Shown: piece after piece, positions 8,246 through 17,251 of the stretch | Layout of the letters: every line of letters starts with the position of its first letter | How positions within the stretch are numbered: the first letter of the stretch is position 1 | Translations under genes and position numbers: made by a program | The notes under the pieces: generated by a model | What the model was told of the DNA's origin: nothing | What the model saw: the letters and a program-made list of their open reading frames with translations, nothing else | Databases searched by the model: none | Source: Terriglobales bacterium | GTDB taxonomy: Bacteria > Acidobacteriota > Terriglobia > Terriglobales > Acidobacteriaceae | Length of the DNA stretch: 64,000 bases | Assembly (NCBI GenBank): GCA_035691485.1 | Contig: DASSIZ010000069.1 | Coordinates: 124,001 to 188,000, forward strand | Direction: 5' to 3'

Positions 8246-9304
8246 CTACTGCAGCTTTCCCTTCGGCATCGCCGTTGCCATCTGCTGGGCGGATTCGATG
8301 GCGGTCAATGCCATCACGCGAAGGTTGTCGGCTGCGGCCCAAATCCAGAAACCGGTCTCGCGCTGCGCATCGGCGCGGATCCACACCATCACATCCTCCT
8401 GGCCGGCGGCGGCAACGTTGCTCGGCGACTCCTCCGAGCCGCGGGTCAGCGCCACATGCTCGCCGGCAATGGCCTGGGAGAAGTCGCCCAACGAATGGGA
8501 CTCGTCCAGCTCAATGTAGAGCGAAAACACGTGGCCGTGGAAGATGGGCGCCTGGATGAGCATCAGCGAAGGTACCAGCGCATCCTGGCCGCTGATTTGG
8601 CGGTAATGCGCAAGAATACGTCGTTCCGCGAGGTCTAGAGACGGAGAGGACATCTCGCCATAACGCGCCAGCAGATTGAAAGCGACCTGCGCGTCGAAGA
8701 CATTCTTCGGCAGTTCCTGGAATGACAAGAGGTTCACGGTCTGCTCGTGGAGTTCGTCCATGCCGGCGCGGCCACGTTCGGAGGCGGGCTCAAAAACGGT
8801 GGCGACGGCGGAGCGCACGTTGGCAAGCTTCTGGGCGCGCGTGATGAGCAGCCCGAGAACGACAGCAGCAGGATGGGCGGCAATCACCGGCGCGGGCTCC
8901 AGCTCCGGCATGTGCAAGTGGCCCAGTTCGCGCTCCAACCAGGGCGAGCGGACGCGGGCGCCGGGCACGTCTTCCAGCCCGTAGGAGAGATCGACGATCA
9001 TGCTTCCGGCCTGTTGCGCCACGCGCCAGTGCTTGCGGGCAAAATCGGGTTGAGAAGCAAAGAAAGTGAAATCGATGTGCTGGAAATTTTCCGGGCGCAC
9101 GCTTTGCACGAACGTAACTTCCTCGCCGACAGCCTCCAGTTGGCCGAGCGATTCGTCGTCATCGAGCAGCTTCACGTCCACCGCGGGAAAACTGGTCTGT
9201 GGCAGCACCTCAGCAAGTTCTTTTCCCTTCAGGGTGCCGGCGCCCACGATGGCAACCTTGTACAGCCCGTTTTCTGACCTGGCGAGTTGGTGAGGGCGGT
9301 TCAT
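8246..9304 (-). CDS. Aspartate-semialdehyde dehydrogenase-like protein lacking the catalytic cysteine (USG-1 type)
   Basis: The 352-residue product starting [10 protein letters not shown] has the N-terminal NAD(P) fold of Asd (VAIVGAGTLKGKEL) and the C-terminal dimerisation domain. The active-site block, usually NPNCT in Asd, reads HPAAV at residues 144-148, so the nucleophilic Cys is Ala147. The same loss is known in USG-1 paralogues. It therefore probably does not make aspartate semialdehyde; its role is unknown. The start overlaps the pssA stop as ATGA. A longer reading frame extends upstream but is antisense-free shadow coding over pssA, so I rejected it. Confidence 0.85.
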   Translation of the reverse strand: MNRPHQLARSENGLYKVAIVGAGTLKGKELAEVLPQTSFPAVDVKLLDDDESLGQLEAVGEEVTFVQSVRPENFQHIDFTFFASQPDFARKHWRVAQQAGSMIVDLSYGLEDVPGARVRSPWLERELGHLHMPELEPAPVIAAHPAAVVLGLLITRAQKLANVRSAVATVFEPASERGRAGMDELHEQTVNLLSFQELPKNVFDAQVAFNLLARYGEMSSPSLDLAERRILAHYRQISGQDALVPSLMLIQAPIFHGHVFSLYIELDESHSLGDFSQAIAGEHVALTRGSEESPSNVAAAGQEDVMVWIRADAQRETGFWIWAAADNLRVMALTAIESAQQMATAMPKGKLQ

Positions 9305-10170
9305 CGGGCGGGCGTGGCCTCCAGCGGAGGCGCGGGCGGGCTGCCGCGTCGCCGGATGATATACAGCAGCCGCGCGAATACGCCCGACAGCATATAGAAC
9401 AAGGCCAGGAAAAACAGGAAATACTCGGAGAAGTAGCGGATGCAGGCGATGATGCCGCCGACGATCAGCACTACCCAGAAGGGATGGCGGCTGCGAAAAT
9501 CGAGGTCCTTGAAGCTGTAAAAACGCCAGGTGCTGATCATCAGGTAACCGGTTACGAATACCAGCGCGGCCCAGATCAGACCCATCCACCAAGTCATGAC
9601 GGGCGCGCCATCAGTGAAGTGCACGATGGCGGCAATCACGCCCGCCCCGGCCGGAATCGGCATGCCGACAAAATACTTCTTGCCGGGACGCCCGGGATTC
9701 GAGGGCTGCGGGTTGACCTGGATGTTGAAGCGGGCCAGTCGGCTGGCGCCGGCGATCAGGAACAGAAATGTAGCGATCGCTCCCAGTTGCACGATGCGCG
9801 CCATCATGTCATTGCCATTCAACGGTGCCAGCGTGCGGAATCCCCACATCCAGGCCAGGAAGGCGGGCGCGACACCAAAAGTAATGACGTCGGCCAGGGA
9901 ATCAAACTCGCGGCCGAAATCGCTTTCCGTGTTGGTCATGCGCGCGATGCGGCCATCGAGGCCGTCAAAGATTACGGCGAAGCCGATTGCCTTGGCAGCG
10001 TTGTCGTAATGCCAAGGTTCGGCGACCGAGCCCTGAACCGCGTGATAGAGGGCGTAGTAGCCAAGCGCCATGTTGAGCGTGGTGAACAGCGAGGGCAGGA
10101 GGTAGATGCCGCGGCGGAAACGGCGGGAACGGGGACGATCGCCGGCGCGGCGCAGCAATGGTCCGCTCAT
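9301..10170 (-). CDS. pssA: CDP-diacylglycerol--serine O-phosphatidyltransferase
   Basis: This integral membrane enzyme condenses CDP-diacylglycerol with serine to phosphatidylserine, the precursor of phosphatidylethanolamine. The CDP-alcohol phosphotransferase signature DG-x2-AR-x8-G-x3-D-x3-D is complete in [20 protein letters not shown]. About eight hydrophobic segments follow. The 289-residue length is typical of the class II enzyme with a short C-terminal tail. It sits directly downstream of psd, overlapping by 4 nt, so both steps of PE synthesis are translated from one message. Confidence 0.95.
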   Translation of the reverse strand: MSGPLLRRAGDRPRSRRFRRGIYLLPSLFTTLNMALGYYALYHAVQGSVAEPWHYDNAAKAIGFAVIFDGLDGRIARMTNTESDFGREFDSLADVITFGVAPAFLAWMWGFRTLAPLNGNDMMARIVQLGAIATFLFLIAGASRLARFNIQVNPQPSNPGRPGKKYFVGMPIPAGAGVIAAIVHFTDGAPVMTWWMGLIWAALVFVTGYLMISTWRFYSFKDLDFRSRHPFWVVLIVGGIIACIRYFSEYFLFFLALFYMLSGVFARLLYIIRRRGSPPAPPLEATPAR

Positions 10171-10859
10171 GGACGTGCTCCCTTCTCGCGTTGCGCCCCG
10201 GTGAGTACATCGCCACGTTCACCCGCTGGCGCGGCAACCGGCGCGACGGCAAGGATACTCGAACCGCCGGAAACGTGCTGGCCGACCTTGACTTGAACGG
10301 AGAATGTGGAGTCGAAAATCACGTCGCAACGCGAGCCGAACTTAATCATGCCGATCCGTTCACCGCGCGACACGGTGTCGCCCACGTGCTTGGTGAAGAT
10401 GATGCGGCGCGCAATCAGTCCCGCAATTTGCTTGAAGATCACGGTTTGCGAGCCGTCATCCACGGTGACGATATTCTGCTCGTTGCAGTCTGCGCTGCCG
10501 GCGCCCAACGCATTCTTGAACAGCCCTTTGCGGTACTGGACGTCGCGGATGATGCCCCCCATCGGCGAACGGTTCACGTGCACGTCAAACACGCTGAGAA
10601 AGATGCTGATCCGCGTGCGTGGACGACCATCGATCTCGACTGGAACGATGTCGGTGACACGACCGTCTCCGGGAGAGACGATGGCGCCGGGAACCGCGGG
10701 GATCTCACGCTCCGGATCGCGGAAGAACCAGGCACAAAACGCGCCCAGCGCCAGCGGAATGATCGCCCAGGCCGGAGAAGCCAGCCAGGCAAGCAGTCCG
10801 GCAGCGACCAGCGAACCGAGCGCGTAATAGTAGCCGTCGCGAACCATGGGCTTAGGCAA
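10167..10859 (-). CDS. psd: Phosphatidylserine decarboxylase proenzyme
   Basis: The product converts phosphatidylserine to phosphatidylethanolamine. It is the short (230-residue) type, with two N-terminal membrane segments, SPGDGRV near 62-68, [13 protein letters not shown] near 87-99 and the self-cleavage site FGS (Gly175-Ser176), where Ser becomes the pyruvoyl cofactor. Start at 10859 or at the internal ATG 10847. It heads the psd-pssA-asd-like-lptE-holA run. Confidence 0.93.
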   Translation of the reverse strand: MPKPMVRDGYYYALGSLVAAGLLAWLASPAWAIIPLALGAFCAWFFRDPEREIPAVPGAIVSPGDGRVTDIVPVEIDGRPRTRISIFLSVFDVHVNRSPMGGIIRDVQYRKGLFKNALGAGSADCNEQNIVTVDDGSQTVIFKQIAGLIARRIIFTKHVGDTVSRGERIGMIKFGSRCDVIFDSTFSVQVKVGQHVSGGSSILAVAPVAAPAGERGDVLTGAQREKGARP

Positions 10860-10900
10860 TTATAAAGGGCGGGGGCAGGTTGACCGGGCGACCGGGCAAC

Positions 10901-10923
10901 AAAAAACGCGACCGAAGCCGCGT
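10901..10923 (-). terminator. Intrinsic terminator with UUCG tetraloop
   Basis: On the minus strand ACGCGGC-TTCG-GTCGCGT forms a 7-bp stem with a stable UUCG loop, followed by six T. It ends the DUF465 gene transcript before psd. Confidence 0.88.
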
Positions 10924-10987
10924 TGGTCGTACACGAAACTCATTTGCCGCGTGGCGGCAATATCCCCGAGAGGGGGCTAGTCAATGA

Positions 10988-11218
10988 TTACGCTACGTTG
11001 TTGCCCTGGTGCCGGAACTGCTGCTCCAGGGACTCCATCTGGTCCTTGAGGCGCAGTTTCAGCTTCTTCAGACGAACCTCTTCGATCTTCTCATCCTCGG
11101 ATAAAAATCTCTTTTGGATGAGGCTTTCGAGCCGTTGTGAGTATTGTGAATGTTCTGTAGCGAGGCGGCGAAATTCTTCATTGCTGGCGATGAGCACATC
11201 CCGAACCTGAGAAGCCAT
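10988..11218 (-). CDS. YdcH/DUF465-type small coiled-coil protein
   Basis: A 76-residue, highly charged helical protein starting [20 protein letters not shown]. It ends with the family's [19 protein letters not shown]. YdcH-like proteins are small, abundant and of unknown role. I chose ATG 11218 over an upstream in-frame ATG (11242) because an ideal Shine-Dalgarno GGAGGT (11231-11226) lies 7 nt before it and would be inside the longer frame. It is followed by a clear terminator, so it is a single-gene unit. Confidence 0.8.
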   Translation of the reverse strand: MASQVRDVLIASNEEFRRLATEHSQYSQRLESLIQKRFLSEDEKIEEVRLKKLKLRLKDQMESLEQQFRHQGNNVA

Positions 11219-11371
11219 CCAGCAGACCTCCGGAGGGTTCAATCCTGCTAAAGGCTAGCACGAGGCCAGAGCGGCTTCAATCGGATTTGCAGGAGCGGCC
11301 TTGGTTTTTTTAACTGCCCCAATGGAAGTGCAATTTTGAGACTGCAGCCGCCAGCGACCGGCCGTCGGCAT

Positions 11372-11839
11372 TCAGCCGCACGCCGGGTTCTTTAACGGCG
11401 GAATACCGGTTTTACGGTACAGCACCGCGTCTTCCGCGGGATTATGGTAGTAGTCACGACGGCGGCCTGCCTCGACAAATCCATGCTTTTCATAGAGCTT
11501 CCGGGCCGCTGCATTCGATTCTCGCACTTCCAGGAACACACTCATCCCGCCGTGGTCTTTGAACACAGCAATGAAATGCGTCAGGAGTGCCGATCCGATG
11601 CCCCGTCGTTGGACGTGGGGAACCACCGCAATGTTTTCCAACTCCCACTCGGGACCGAGTTGGCTGGCGACGAGAAAGCCCTGCACGTCGTTATCTTCGA
11701 ACACAAGTGCGAGACGGGGCGGATTGCCGGAAAAGATGCGCTGGTAAGCCTGCTCGCTCCAGCGCGTGCCGGTGCCCGCCTGCGCTTCGATGGAGCGCAT
11801 GGCGGCAATGTCACCGGGAGTAGCGGGACGAATACTCAT
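11372..11839 (-). CDS. rimI: Ribosomal protein S18-alanine N-acetyltransferase-like GNAT enzyme
   Basis: The 155-residue GNAT acetyltransferase has the acetyl-CoA-binding motif VVPHVQRRGIGSALL and the RimI-type VRESNAAARKLYEKHGFVEAGRRRDYYHNPAEDAVLY. RimI acetylates the N-terminal Ala of S18. The neighbour tsaB immediately upstream is a frequent rimI partner, which supports the assignment. Spacing to tsaB is about 60 nt. Confidence 0.88.
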   Translation of the reverse strand: MSIRPATPGDIAAMRSIEAQAGTGTRWSEQAYQRIFSGNPPRLALVFEDNDVQGFLVASQLGPEWELENIAVVPHVQRRGIGSALLTHFIAVFKDHGGMSVFLEVRESNAAARKLYEKHGFVEAGRRRDYYHNPAEDAVLYRKTGIPPLKNPACG

Positions 11840-11902
11840 TTGGAAAATTGAGATTAGACGGATGTTCGCCGCTGGGCAAATTTCAGATTTTCAAATTTCA
11901 AT

Positions 11903-12619
11903 TCAAGTCTGCTTAGAGAAGATCTCCGCATCCGAGCGGCGGATGTAATTGGCATCCAGCGCTTCGGGTGAGGTGACATGGCCGGCTGCGATCTTCATGG
12001 CACCCAGGCGAGCGATCACGTCACTTTGCGGACGCGGCGCCACCCGCACCTCGGCGCCACGTTCGCGCAGCGCCGTCGCGATGGATTCGTCGGTAGTAAC
12101 GACAGGCATATTCGGCGCGACCTGCATTTCTGCCGCGAATTCCTGGAGCGGCATCAGAACCTCGCGCTGGAGCTTCGGCAGCGCACTTTCGACGATGACG
12201 TACTCGCCGACATAAACCTCACCTCGCATGGCATCGAGAGCGGCGATGACCGGCAGATCGGAGTGACTGTTGGATTGCAAAGAACCCCGATCCACACCCG
12301 CCCAGGCCATCGCCTCCAACAGCGACACGGCAGCGATCGGCTTCTGCGTAATTTCCGCCAGTGCCTTCACAGTTGAGAGCCCGACGCGTAAACCAGTGAA
12401 AGAGCCGGGACCCGAGGCCGCGACGTAGCCGTCAATCGCGCTTTTGTCGAAGTTGTGGCGCGCCAGGAGAGCAGAAATTTGCGGCATCAGTTGCGCCGAA
12501 TAGGTGCGGCCGGCGAGGGACACAATTTCAAGCAACTCACAGTCGCGGCCGTCCGCGCCACATTTGCAAAGGGCTACACTGCCACTCGCACCGGCCGTGT
12601 CTATGGAAAGAATCAACAT
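11903..12619 (-). CDS. tsaB: tRNA t6A37 biosynthesis protein TsaB
   Basis: TsaB is the inactive paralogue that pairs with TsaD to transfer threonylcarbamoyl to A37 of ANN-decoding tRNAs. The 238-residue protein starts MLILSIDTAG and has the ASGPGSFTGLRVGLSTVKALA block, diagnostic of the family. I start at ATG 12619; the upstream in-frame GTG at 12718 adds 33 unconserved residues that overlap the epimerase gene. The partner gene tsaC is also in this window (20642-21292). Confidence 0.93.
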   Translation of the reverse strand: MLILSIDTAGASGSVALCKCGADGRDCELLEIVSLAGRTYSAQLMPQISALLARHNFDKSAIDGYVAASGPGSFTGLRVGLSTVKALAEITQKPIAAVSLLEAMAWAGVDRGSLQSNSHSDLPVIAALDAMRGEVYVGEYVIVESALPKLQREVLMPLQEFAAEMQVAPNMPVVTTDESIATALRERGAEVRVAPRPQSDVIARLGAMKIAAGHVTSPEALDANYIRRSDAEIFSKQT

Positions 12620-12690
12620 TGGACCGAGTAACTGCGTAAGCGGTAACTGTTTAATCGGACTTGCACCCAAATTCCCAATTACACAATTCT

Positions 12691-13098
12691 CTAAACCCCC
12701 TCTGGCTGCTCCTCGCACAGCTCCAGCAGCACGCCGCCGGCGCTGGACGGATGGACGAACACGTAAAGGTGCCCGCCGGCGCCTACCTGGATTTGCTCAT
12801 TGATCAATCGCACGCCTGACTTCTTCAGGTTCTCCACCGTGGACGCCAAATCATCGACCCGCAGCGAGACGTGATGGAGGCCTTCGCCGCGCTTGGCGAG
12901 GAACCTGGCAATGGGGGAGTCGTCGGAGAGCGGTTCCAGCAGCTCGATGCGGCTCTCGCCAATCGGCACCATGGCCAGGCGAACCTTCTCCTGCGGGACG
13001 GTTTCTTCCGGCATGACCGTCATACCGAGTTTTTCGTAAAACAATTTCGCCTGGGCGAGGGATTTGACCGCGATTCCGAGATGATCGATTTCAAACAT
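12691..13098 (-). CDS. mce: Methylmalonyl-CoA epimerase
   Basis: This VOC-fold enzyme interconverts (2S)- and (2R)-methylmalonyl-CoA. The 135-residue protein starts MFEIDHLGIAVKSL and has expected metal ligands in DHLG, IELLEP, GLHHVSL and LLEL. Normal length. It lies downstream of meaB in the same direction, so the two probably serve propionyl-CoA/methylmalonyl-CoA conversion. The mutase itself is not in the window. Confidence 0.93.
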   Translation of the reverse strand: MFEIDHLGIAVKSLAQAKLFYEKLGMTVMPEETVPQEKVRLAMVPIGESRIELLEPLSDDSPIARFLAKRGEGLHHVSLRVDDLASTVENLKKSGVRLINEQIQVGAGGHLYVFVHPSSAGGVLLELCEEQPEGV

Positions 13099-13102
13099 AA
13101 AT

Positions 13103-13186
13103 TCAGTACCTCAGTACCTGAGTACCTCAGTTGTGTCCTGAGCATCGACTCAGGAACACTCAGGTACTTAGGTATTCAGGTACTCT
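13103..13186. repeat. Inverted array of ACCTCAGT/CAGGTACT words
   Basis: The left part (13104-13130) repeats CAGTACCT, the right part (13150-13186) repeats CAGGTACT and TTAGGTA. The halves are largely reverse complements, giving a long imperfect hairpin in the meaB-epimerase spacer. A related word occurs again near 15525-15540. Confidence 0.75.
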
Positions 13187-14140
13187 TTATCGTCCCAGTT
13201 TAGCTACGATCTCTTCTACCAGCGAGTACGGGTCGCGCTTGTGCTCGGCGATTTCAGCGGCATAGCGCTTCACCGCGCCGTCGCCCATCTGATCACGCAG
13301 CACGCGCTCCAGCAGCGATTCGCGCAACATCTCCACCAGGCGCTCCTGCCAGTTCTGCACTTTTTTCGACAATCCGAGATTGTTCTGCCGCAAAAAACTC
13401 TCATAGGAGGCGATCGCGTTGGCCAGCTCCAGCGTTCCCTGGCCTTCGCTGGCGACGGTTTTCACGATCGGGGGCGTCCAATTGTCGGAGCGCATGGAGA
13501 GCGACTGCATGGCGCGTATTTCGCGCTCCACCCGCTCGGCGCCTTCACGATCGCTCTTATTGATGACGAAGACGTCCGCAATCTCCATGATGCCGGCCTT
13601 GATGGTCTGCACGTCGTCGCCCATGCCGGGCACAAGCATGACGACCGTGATTTCGGCGAGGCGCACGATGTCCACCTCATCCTGGCCGACGCCGACGGTC
13701 TCAATGAGCACAAGGTCGCGCCCGCTGGCATCAAGCACAGTTGCGACATCCGAGGTGGTGCCTGCCAGCCCGCCCAGCGAGCCGCGCGTGGCCATGCTGC
13801 GGATGTAGATACCGGGGTCGGAATAGTGCGAGCCCATGCGAATGCGGTCACCGAGGATCGCTCCGCCGGTGTAGGGACTGGTCGGATCGACCGCAATGAT
13901 TCCGACAGTCTTGTTCTGCTTCCGGTATTGTTTCGCGAGCTGGTCGACGAGCGTGCTCTTGCCGGCTCCCGGCGCGCCGGTCAGGCCGATGATCCGCGCG
14001 TGTCCGGTATGGGGAAACAGCGCCTTCAGCAGTTCCAGGGATTCGGGAGAACGGTTTTCTACTGAGGAGATGGCGCGCGCCAGGGCGCGAGGATCGCCGG
14101 CGCGTATGCGCTCAACCCAATTTTTTATATCCAATGCCAT
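13187..14140 (-). CDS. meaB: Methylmalonyl-CoA mutase-associated GTPase MeaB
   Basis: MeaB is a SIMIBI-class P-loop GTPase that guards and reactivates the B12-dependent methylmalonyl-CoA mutase. The 317-residue protein has Walker A GAPGAGKS at residues 55-62, VDPTSPYTGGAILGDRIRM, the ETVGVGQDEVD switch segment and the NKSD base-specificity motif. Length is normal. It is transcribed with the epimerase gene, from which it is separated by a repeat-filled spacer of 88 bp. Confidence 0.94.
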   Translation of the reverse strand: MALDIKNWVERIRAGDPRALARAISSVENRSPESLELLKALFPHTGHARIIGLTGAPGAGKSTLVDQLAKQYRKQNKTVGIIAVDPTSPYTGGAILGDRIRMGSHYSDPGIYIRSMATRGSLGGLAGTTSDVATVLDASGRDLVLIETVGVGQDEVDIVRLAEITVVMLVPGMGDDVQTIKAGIMEIADVFVINKSDREGAERVEREIRAMQSLSMRSDNWTPPIVKTVASEGQGTLELANAIASYESFLRQNNLGLSKKVQNWQERLVEMLRESLLERVLRDQMGDGAVKRYAAEIAEHKRDPYSLVEEIVAKLGR

Positions 14141-14141
14141 T

Positions 14142-14206
14142 GGCTATTAGCCATTGGCAATTGGCTGGCCGGAATAAGCCAGCCGCCAAGCGCCAAAAGC
14201 CAAAAG
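14142..14206. repeat. CCATTGGC / GGCTGGCC / GCCAAAAGC word repeats
   Basis: The 66-bp spacer between meaB and the acyl-CoA dehydrogenase is made of short words: CCATTGGC twice, CAATTGGCTGGCC facing GCCAGCC, and GCCAAAAGC twice. The middle part can form a hairpin. Confidence 0.7.
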
Positions 14207-15349
14207 CTAGTCTTTCAGAAGCTGGCGTGCAATCACAAGCCTTTGAATTTCGCTGGTCCCCTCGCCGATGGTACACAGCTTGACGTCCCGGTAAAACTTT
14301 TCCGCCGGATAATCCTTGATGAAGCCATACCCGCCGTGGATCTGCACGCCCTCATTGGCGCAGCGCACCGCGACTTCGCTGGTATAAAGCTTCGCCATCG
14401 AGGATTCCTGCGTGGTTTTCATGCCCTTGTCCTTCATATCGGCGGCGCGCATGGTGAGCAGGCGGGCGGCATCGATCTCGGTGGCCATGTCGGCGAGCTT
14501 CCACTGAATGGCCTGGAATTCGCTGATCGCCTTGCCAAACTGCCTGCGCTCTTTTGAGTAATTCAGAGCCGCCTCGAACGCGCCTTGTGCCATGCCCAAG
14601 CCGAGCGCGGCGATGGAGATGCGGCCCCCATCCAGGATGCGCATGGCATCGATGAAACCGTCGCCTTCCTTGCCGAGCAGGTTTTCCGCGGGAATGCAGC
14701 AGTCCTCGAAAATCAGCTCCGCGGTATCGCTGGCGCGCAGGCCAAGCTTATTTTCTTTTTTGCCGGGACGGAATCCTTTCATGCCCTTCTCAACGATGAA
14801 CGCGGACAGCCCATGCGTATGCGCCGCCTTGTCGGTGACAGCGAGTACGACCACAACATCGGCGTAGTGGCCGTTCGTGATAAAAGTCTTAGTGCCGTTC
14901 AGGACCCAGCAATTGCGGCGGCGGACGGCGGTCATGCGCGCGCTGCCGGCGTCAGAGCCGCTGCCCGGCTCGGTCAGGCCCCAGGCGCCGAGGTGTTCGC
15001 CGGTGGCGAGTTTGGGAACGTATTTCCGCTTCTGCTCCTCGTTCCCGGCGACAAAAATGTGATTCGCGCACAGCGAAGTATGCGCGGCAACGATGATGCC
15101 CACCGAGCCGTCCACGCGCGACAATTCCTCGATCGCCAGTACGTACTCGATATAGCCCATTCCCGCGCCGCCATATTCAGGCGGAAAGATGATGCCCAGC
15201 AGCCCGAGCCGGCCCAGTTCCTTGATCGTCTCCAGGGGAAAACGTGATTCCTCGTCCCAAGCCATCACGTGGGGACGAATTTCACGCTCTGCGAACTCGC
15301 GCACGCTCCGCTGCAGTTGCAACTGCTCGTCGTTGAGTTGGAAGTCCAA
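14207..15349 (-). CDS. Acyl-CoA dehydrogenase (short-chain type)
   Basis: This FAD flavoenzyme introduces the alpha-beta double bond in acyl-CoA and passes electrons to ETF. The 380-residue protein has the three-domain family layout, with [13 protein letters not shown] at about 125-137, the TFITNG loop, [15 protein letters not shown], and the C-terminal [17 protein letters not shown] and [10 protein letters not shown]. The Glu of GEGTSE is the expected catalytic base. Sequence features fit butyryl-/short-chain enzymes best. It precedes meaB and the epimerase on the same strand, which suggests joint use in acyl-CoA or branched-chain catabolism. Confidence 0.93.
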   Translation of the reverse strand: MDFQLNDEQLQLQRSVREFAEREIRPHVMAWDEESRFPLETIKELGRLGLLGIIFPPEYGGAGMGYIEYVLAIEELSRVDGSVGIIVAAHTSLCANHIFVAGNEEQKRKYVPKLATGEHLGAWGLTEPGSGSDAGSARMTAVRRRNCWVLNGTKTFITNGHYADVVVVLAVTDKAAHTHGLSAFIVEKGMKGFRPGKKENKLGLRASDTAELIFEDCCIPAENLLGKEGDGFIDAMRILDGGRISIAALGLGMAQGAFEAALNYSKERRQFGKAISEFQAIQWKLADMATEIDAARLLTMRAADMKDKGMKTTQESSMAKLYTSEVAVRCANEGVQIHGGYGFIKDYPAEKFYRDVKLCTIGEGTSEIQRLVIARQLLKD

Positions 15350-15429
15350 ATCCTGCCTCCGACCAGTGCGGCGGTCGACCGCAAACCGAACCCAAACACA
15401 TATAACATACGCTGGGGGTAAGGCAAAGA

Positions 15430-15536
15430 GTCGCTTATGAAGAAGTGAGGAACTTCAGTAACTTAGAGGAGCCAGATGTCAAGAATTTGACAGGGTAGAA
15501 AGGGCGAAGTATCTGAGTAATTAGATGCTCAGGTAC
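15430..15536. repeat. Degenerate GAAGT/CAGGTACTT word region
   Basis: The gap between the acyl-CoA dehydrogenase and the Mpo1-like gene holds degenerate short words such as GAGGAACTTCAGTAACTTAG and GTATCTGAGTAATTAG, then CTCAGGTACTT. The last word is shared with the 13103-13186 array. Less regular than the other arrays. Confidence 0.45.
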
Positions 15537-15830
15537 TTATTTCGCGGAAGAAACCGTTTCGCTCTTGTGCATCTTGCTGGCAACGAACTTCCACAGCCAT
15601 ACCGGCGCTATCAGGATAGCGGCAGGGTTCTTCGTGAACGCGGGTTGATTGCCTTCGATCACGTGGCCAAGCGTGGCCAGCCCTAGGGCTGCGGGAATCA
15701 AAAGCAGGCCAAGGATGGGGTGCCACCACACCACTACGACCGAGGAAAATCCCAATGGAATCGCGACCAGGTGCAGCGCACGGTTCACGGGATGCGTGTG
15801 CTGATCGTCGTAGAGCGACAAGAGCTTCAT
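15537..15830 (-). CDS. Mpo1-like (DUF962) membrane protein
   Basis: The 97-residue protein has an N-terminal HTHPVNRALHLVAIP motif, two hydrophobic segments, and GHVIEGNQPAFTKNP. These are the two conserved histidine/asparagine blocks of the DUF962 family. The yeast member Mpo1 is an iron-dependent dioxygenase of 2-hydroxy fatty acids. The His residues that would bind iron are present, so alpha-oxidation of hydroxy fatty acids is a reasonable but untested guess. It is shorter than the yeast protein, having lost internal membrane segments. Confidence 0.75.
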   Translation of the reverse strand: MKLLSLYDDQHTHPVNRALHLVAIPLGFSSVVVVWWHPILGLLLIPAALGLATLGHVIEGNQPAFTKNPAAILIAPVWLWKFVASKMHKSETVSSAK

Positions 15831-15876
15831 CGTGCCATCCTCCCCCGCGGTTGGGAGAGTGTACCCAAAAATGGCT

Positions 15877-17121
15877 CTACTGGCTAATGGTTACGAACAT
15901 GGGCTGTGGCGAGCCCGAAGCGTTGGTGTTGACCACGGTGTCGTCGGAGGTGCGGATCGAGGAGATGTTGTTCGAATCGCGATTGGCGACCACGACTTTG
16001 GTGGAACCAGCGTCGGCTGCGAGAGATACCGGTGCGGCGCCCACGGTAATGGTCTTACGCACCGCCAGACTGACCGCATCCACCACGGACACCGTATTGC
16101 CGGTGCAACCGGTCAGGTTGACTGCGTCGGCGCAACCGGCGTTCGCCACGTAGATTCGTGATCCGTCCGGCAGCGGGGCGATCGAAGTAGGGCCGGCGCC
16201 GACCGTTACCCTGGTCAACAAGGTCAGGCCGACATCGGCGTTGAAGATCGAAATTGTGTTCGACCCGGCATCCGCCACGTAAAGCCGGCGATAACGTGCG
16301 TCGAAAATCATGAAGCGCGGCGAGGCGCCGGTGGCAACCGTCGCAACTACTGAATTGCTGGCCACATTGATCGCCGTCACCGACCCGCTGCCCTGGTTTG
16401 CGACGTAGACCGTATTGCCGTCGGAATTAATGGCAATCGCCGAAGGCAAGCTGCCGACGGGAATGGTCGCTACAACCGCTCCGTTGGCCGGAGTAATCAC
16501 GCTGACCGTCCCGTCTCCCTGGTTAACGCAATACAGCTTTGTACCGTCGGGGGTCTCGGCGAGCGCCACCGGCGTGCGTCCGACGGGAAAGCTTTTCTGC
16601 AGCGCGTGCGAGACAGTCGAAATCTGCCCGACGGTGTTCGCGCCCGAATTGGCCACGTAAATGAAAGAGCTCTCGGTCGAGCCTACGAAGACAGGCGCCG
16701 ATCCGCTCGGCAGGGTGATAATGCTGACCGTGGAACCCTGCGAAAAAGCCTGGAATGTTGCAACCGAATCATCCCCTTTGTTGGCGACGAACAGTGCACC
16801 CGCGCCAAGCAAAAATGCGGCGTGCACGGGGCCGCGTCCAACCGTGAAATTGCCGATGTTGGTATCGCCGGAAATGTCAATGGCGGTTGCCACGCCGGGA
16901 GAGCCGTTGTTGTTGCTGAGCACGACTGCCGCGCGCGATGCCTGCGGGTCGCCTCCGGGTTTGAGAACCGGGTTGGCAACCGGCCGATAGACGTCTCCAC
17001 AGCCCGTCAGGATGACCCAAGCGAGCGCGGCGGCTAGACCGGCGAGCACGCTGCCGCGTGTCTTCCAAGAACTGGCGGATGATTGCACCGGCAACGCCGG
17101 ACATTCAGCAGGTCTGCCCAT
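15877..17121 (-). CDS. YVTN-repeat beta-propeller lipoprotein
   Basis: The 414-residue precursor has a signal peptide ending in the lipobox ILTGC, so it is a likely lipoprotein. It is followed by seven or so 40-residue repeats with VYVANQGSGSVTAIN-type strands and PxSIA turns (YncE/YVTN beta-propeller family). I start at ATG 17121; an in-frame start at 17202 adds 27 residues that would precede the signal peptide. The surface or periplasmic propeller likely binds a partner; no catalytic residues are evident. Confidence 0.8.
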   Translation of the reverse strand: MGRPAECPALPVQSSASSWKTRGSVLAGLAAALAWVILTGCGDVYRPVANPVLKPGGDPQASRAAVVLSNNNGSPGVATAIDISGDTNIGNFTVGRGPVHAAFLLGAGALFVANKGDDSVATFQAFSQGSTVSIITLPSGSAPVFVGSTESSFIYVANSGANTVGQISTVSHALQKSFPVGRTPVALAETPDGTKLYCVNQGDGTVSVITPANGAVVATIPVGSLPSAIAINSDGNTVYVANQGSGSVTAINVASNSVVATVATGASPRFMIFDARYRRLYVADAGSNTISIFNADVGLTLLTRVTVGAGPTSIAPLPDGSRIYVANAGCADAVNLTGCTGNTVSVVDAVSLAVRKTITVGAAPVSLAADAGSTKVVVANRDSNNISSIRTSDDTVVNTNASGSPQPMFVTISQ

Positions 17122-17251
17122 GAGGAAATTTCTATTGTATCGGCAGCGCAGCTTTGGCGCTAGGGCGGTTCCGCGGTGCACGACCGGCAAAGCAATGCAC
17201 ACGACGAATCACCCAACACGCGTGGCAGCCGAACATCGTAAGCGCAGCCCG

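Noticed and set aside
9305-9592. Upstream extension of the Asd-like gene
   Set aside because: The 96 added residues read through pssA in another frame and are Arg/His-rich shadow coding; the ATGA overlap with pssA marks the true start.
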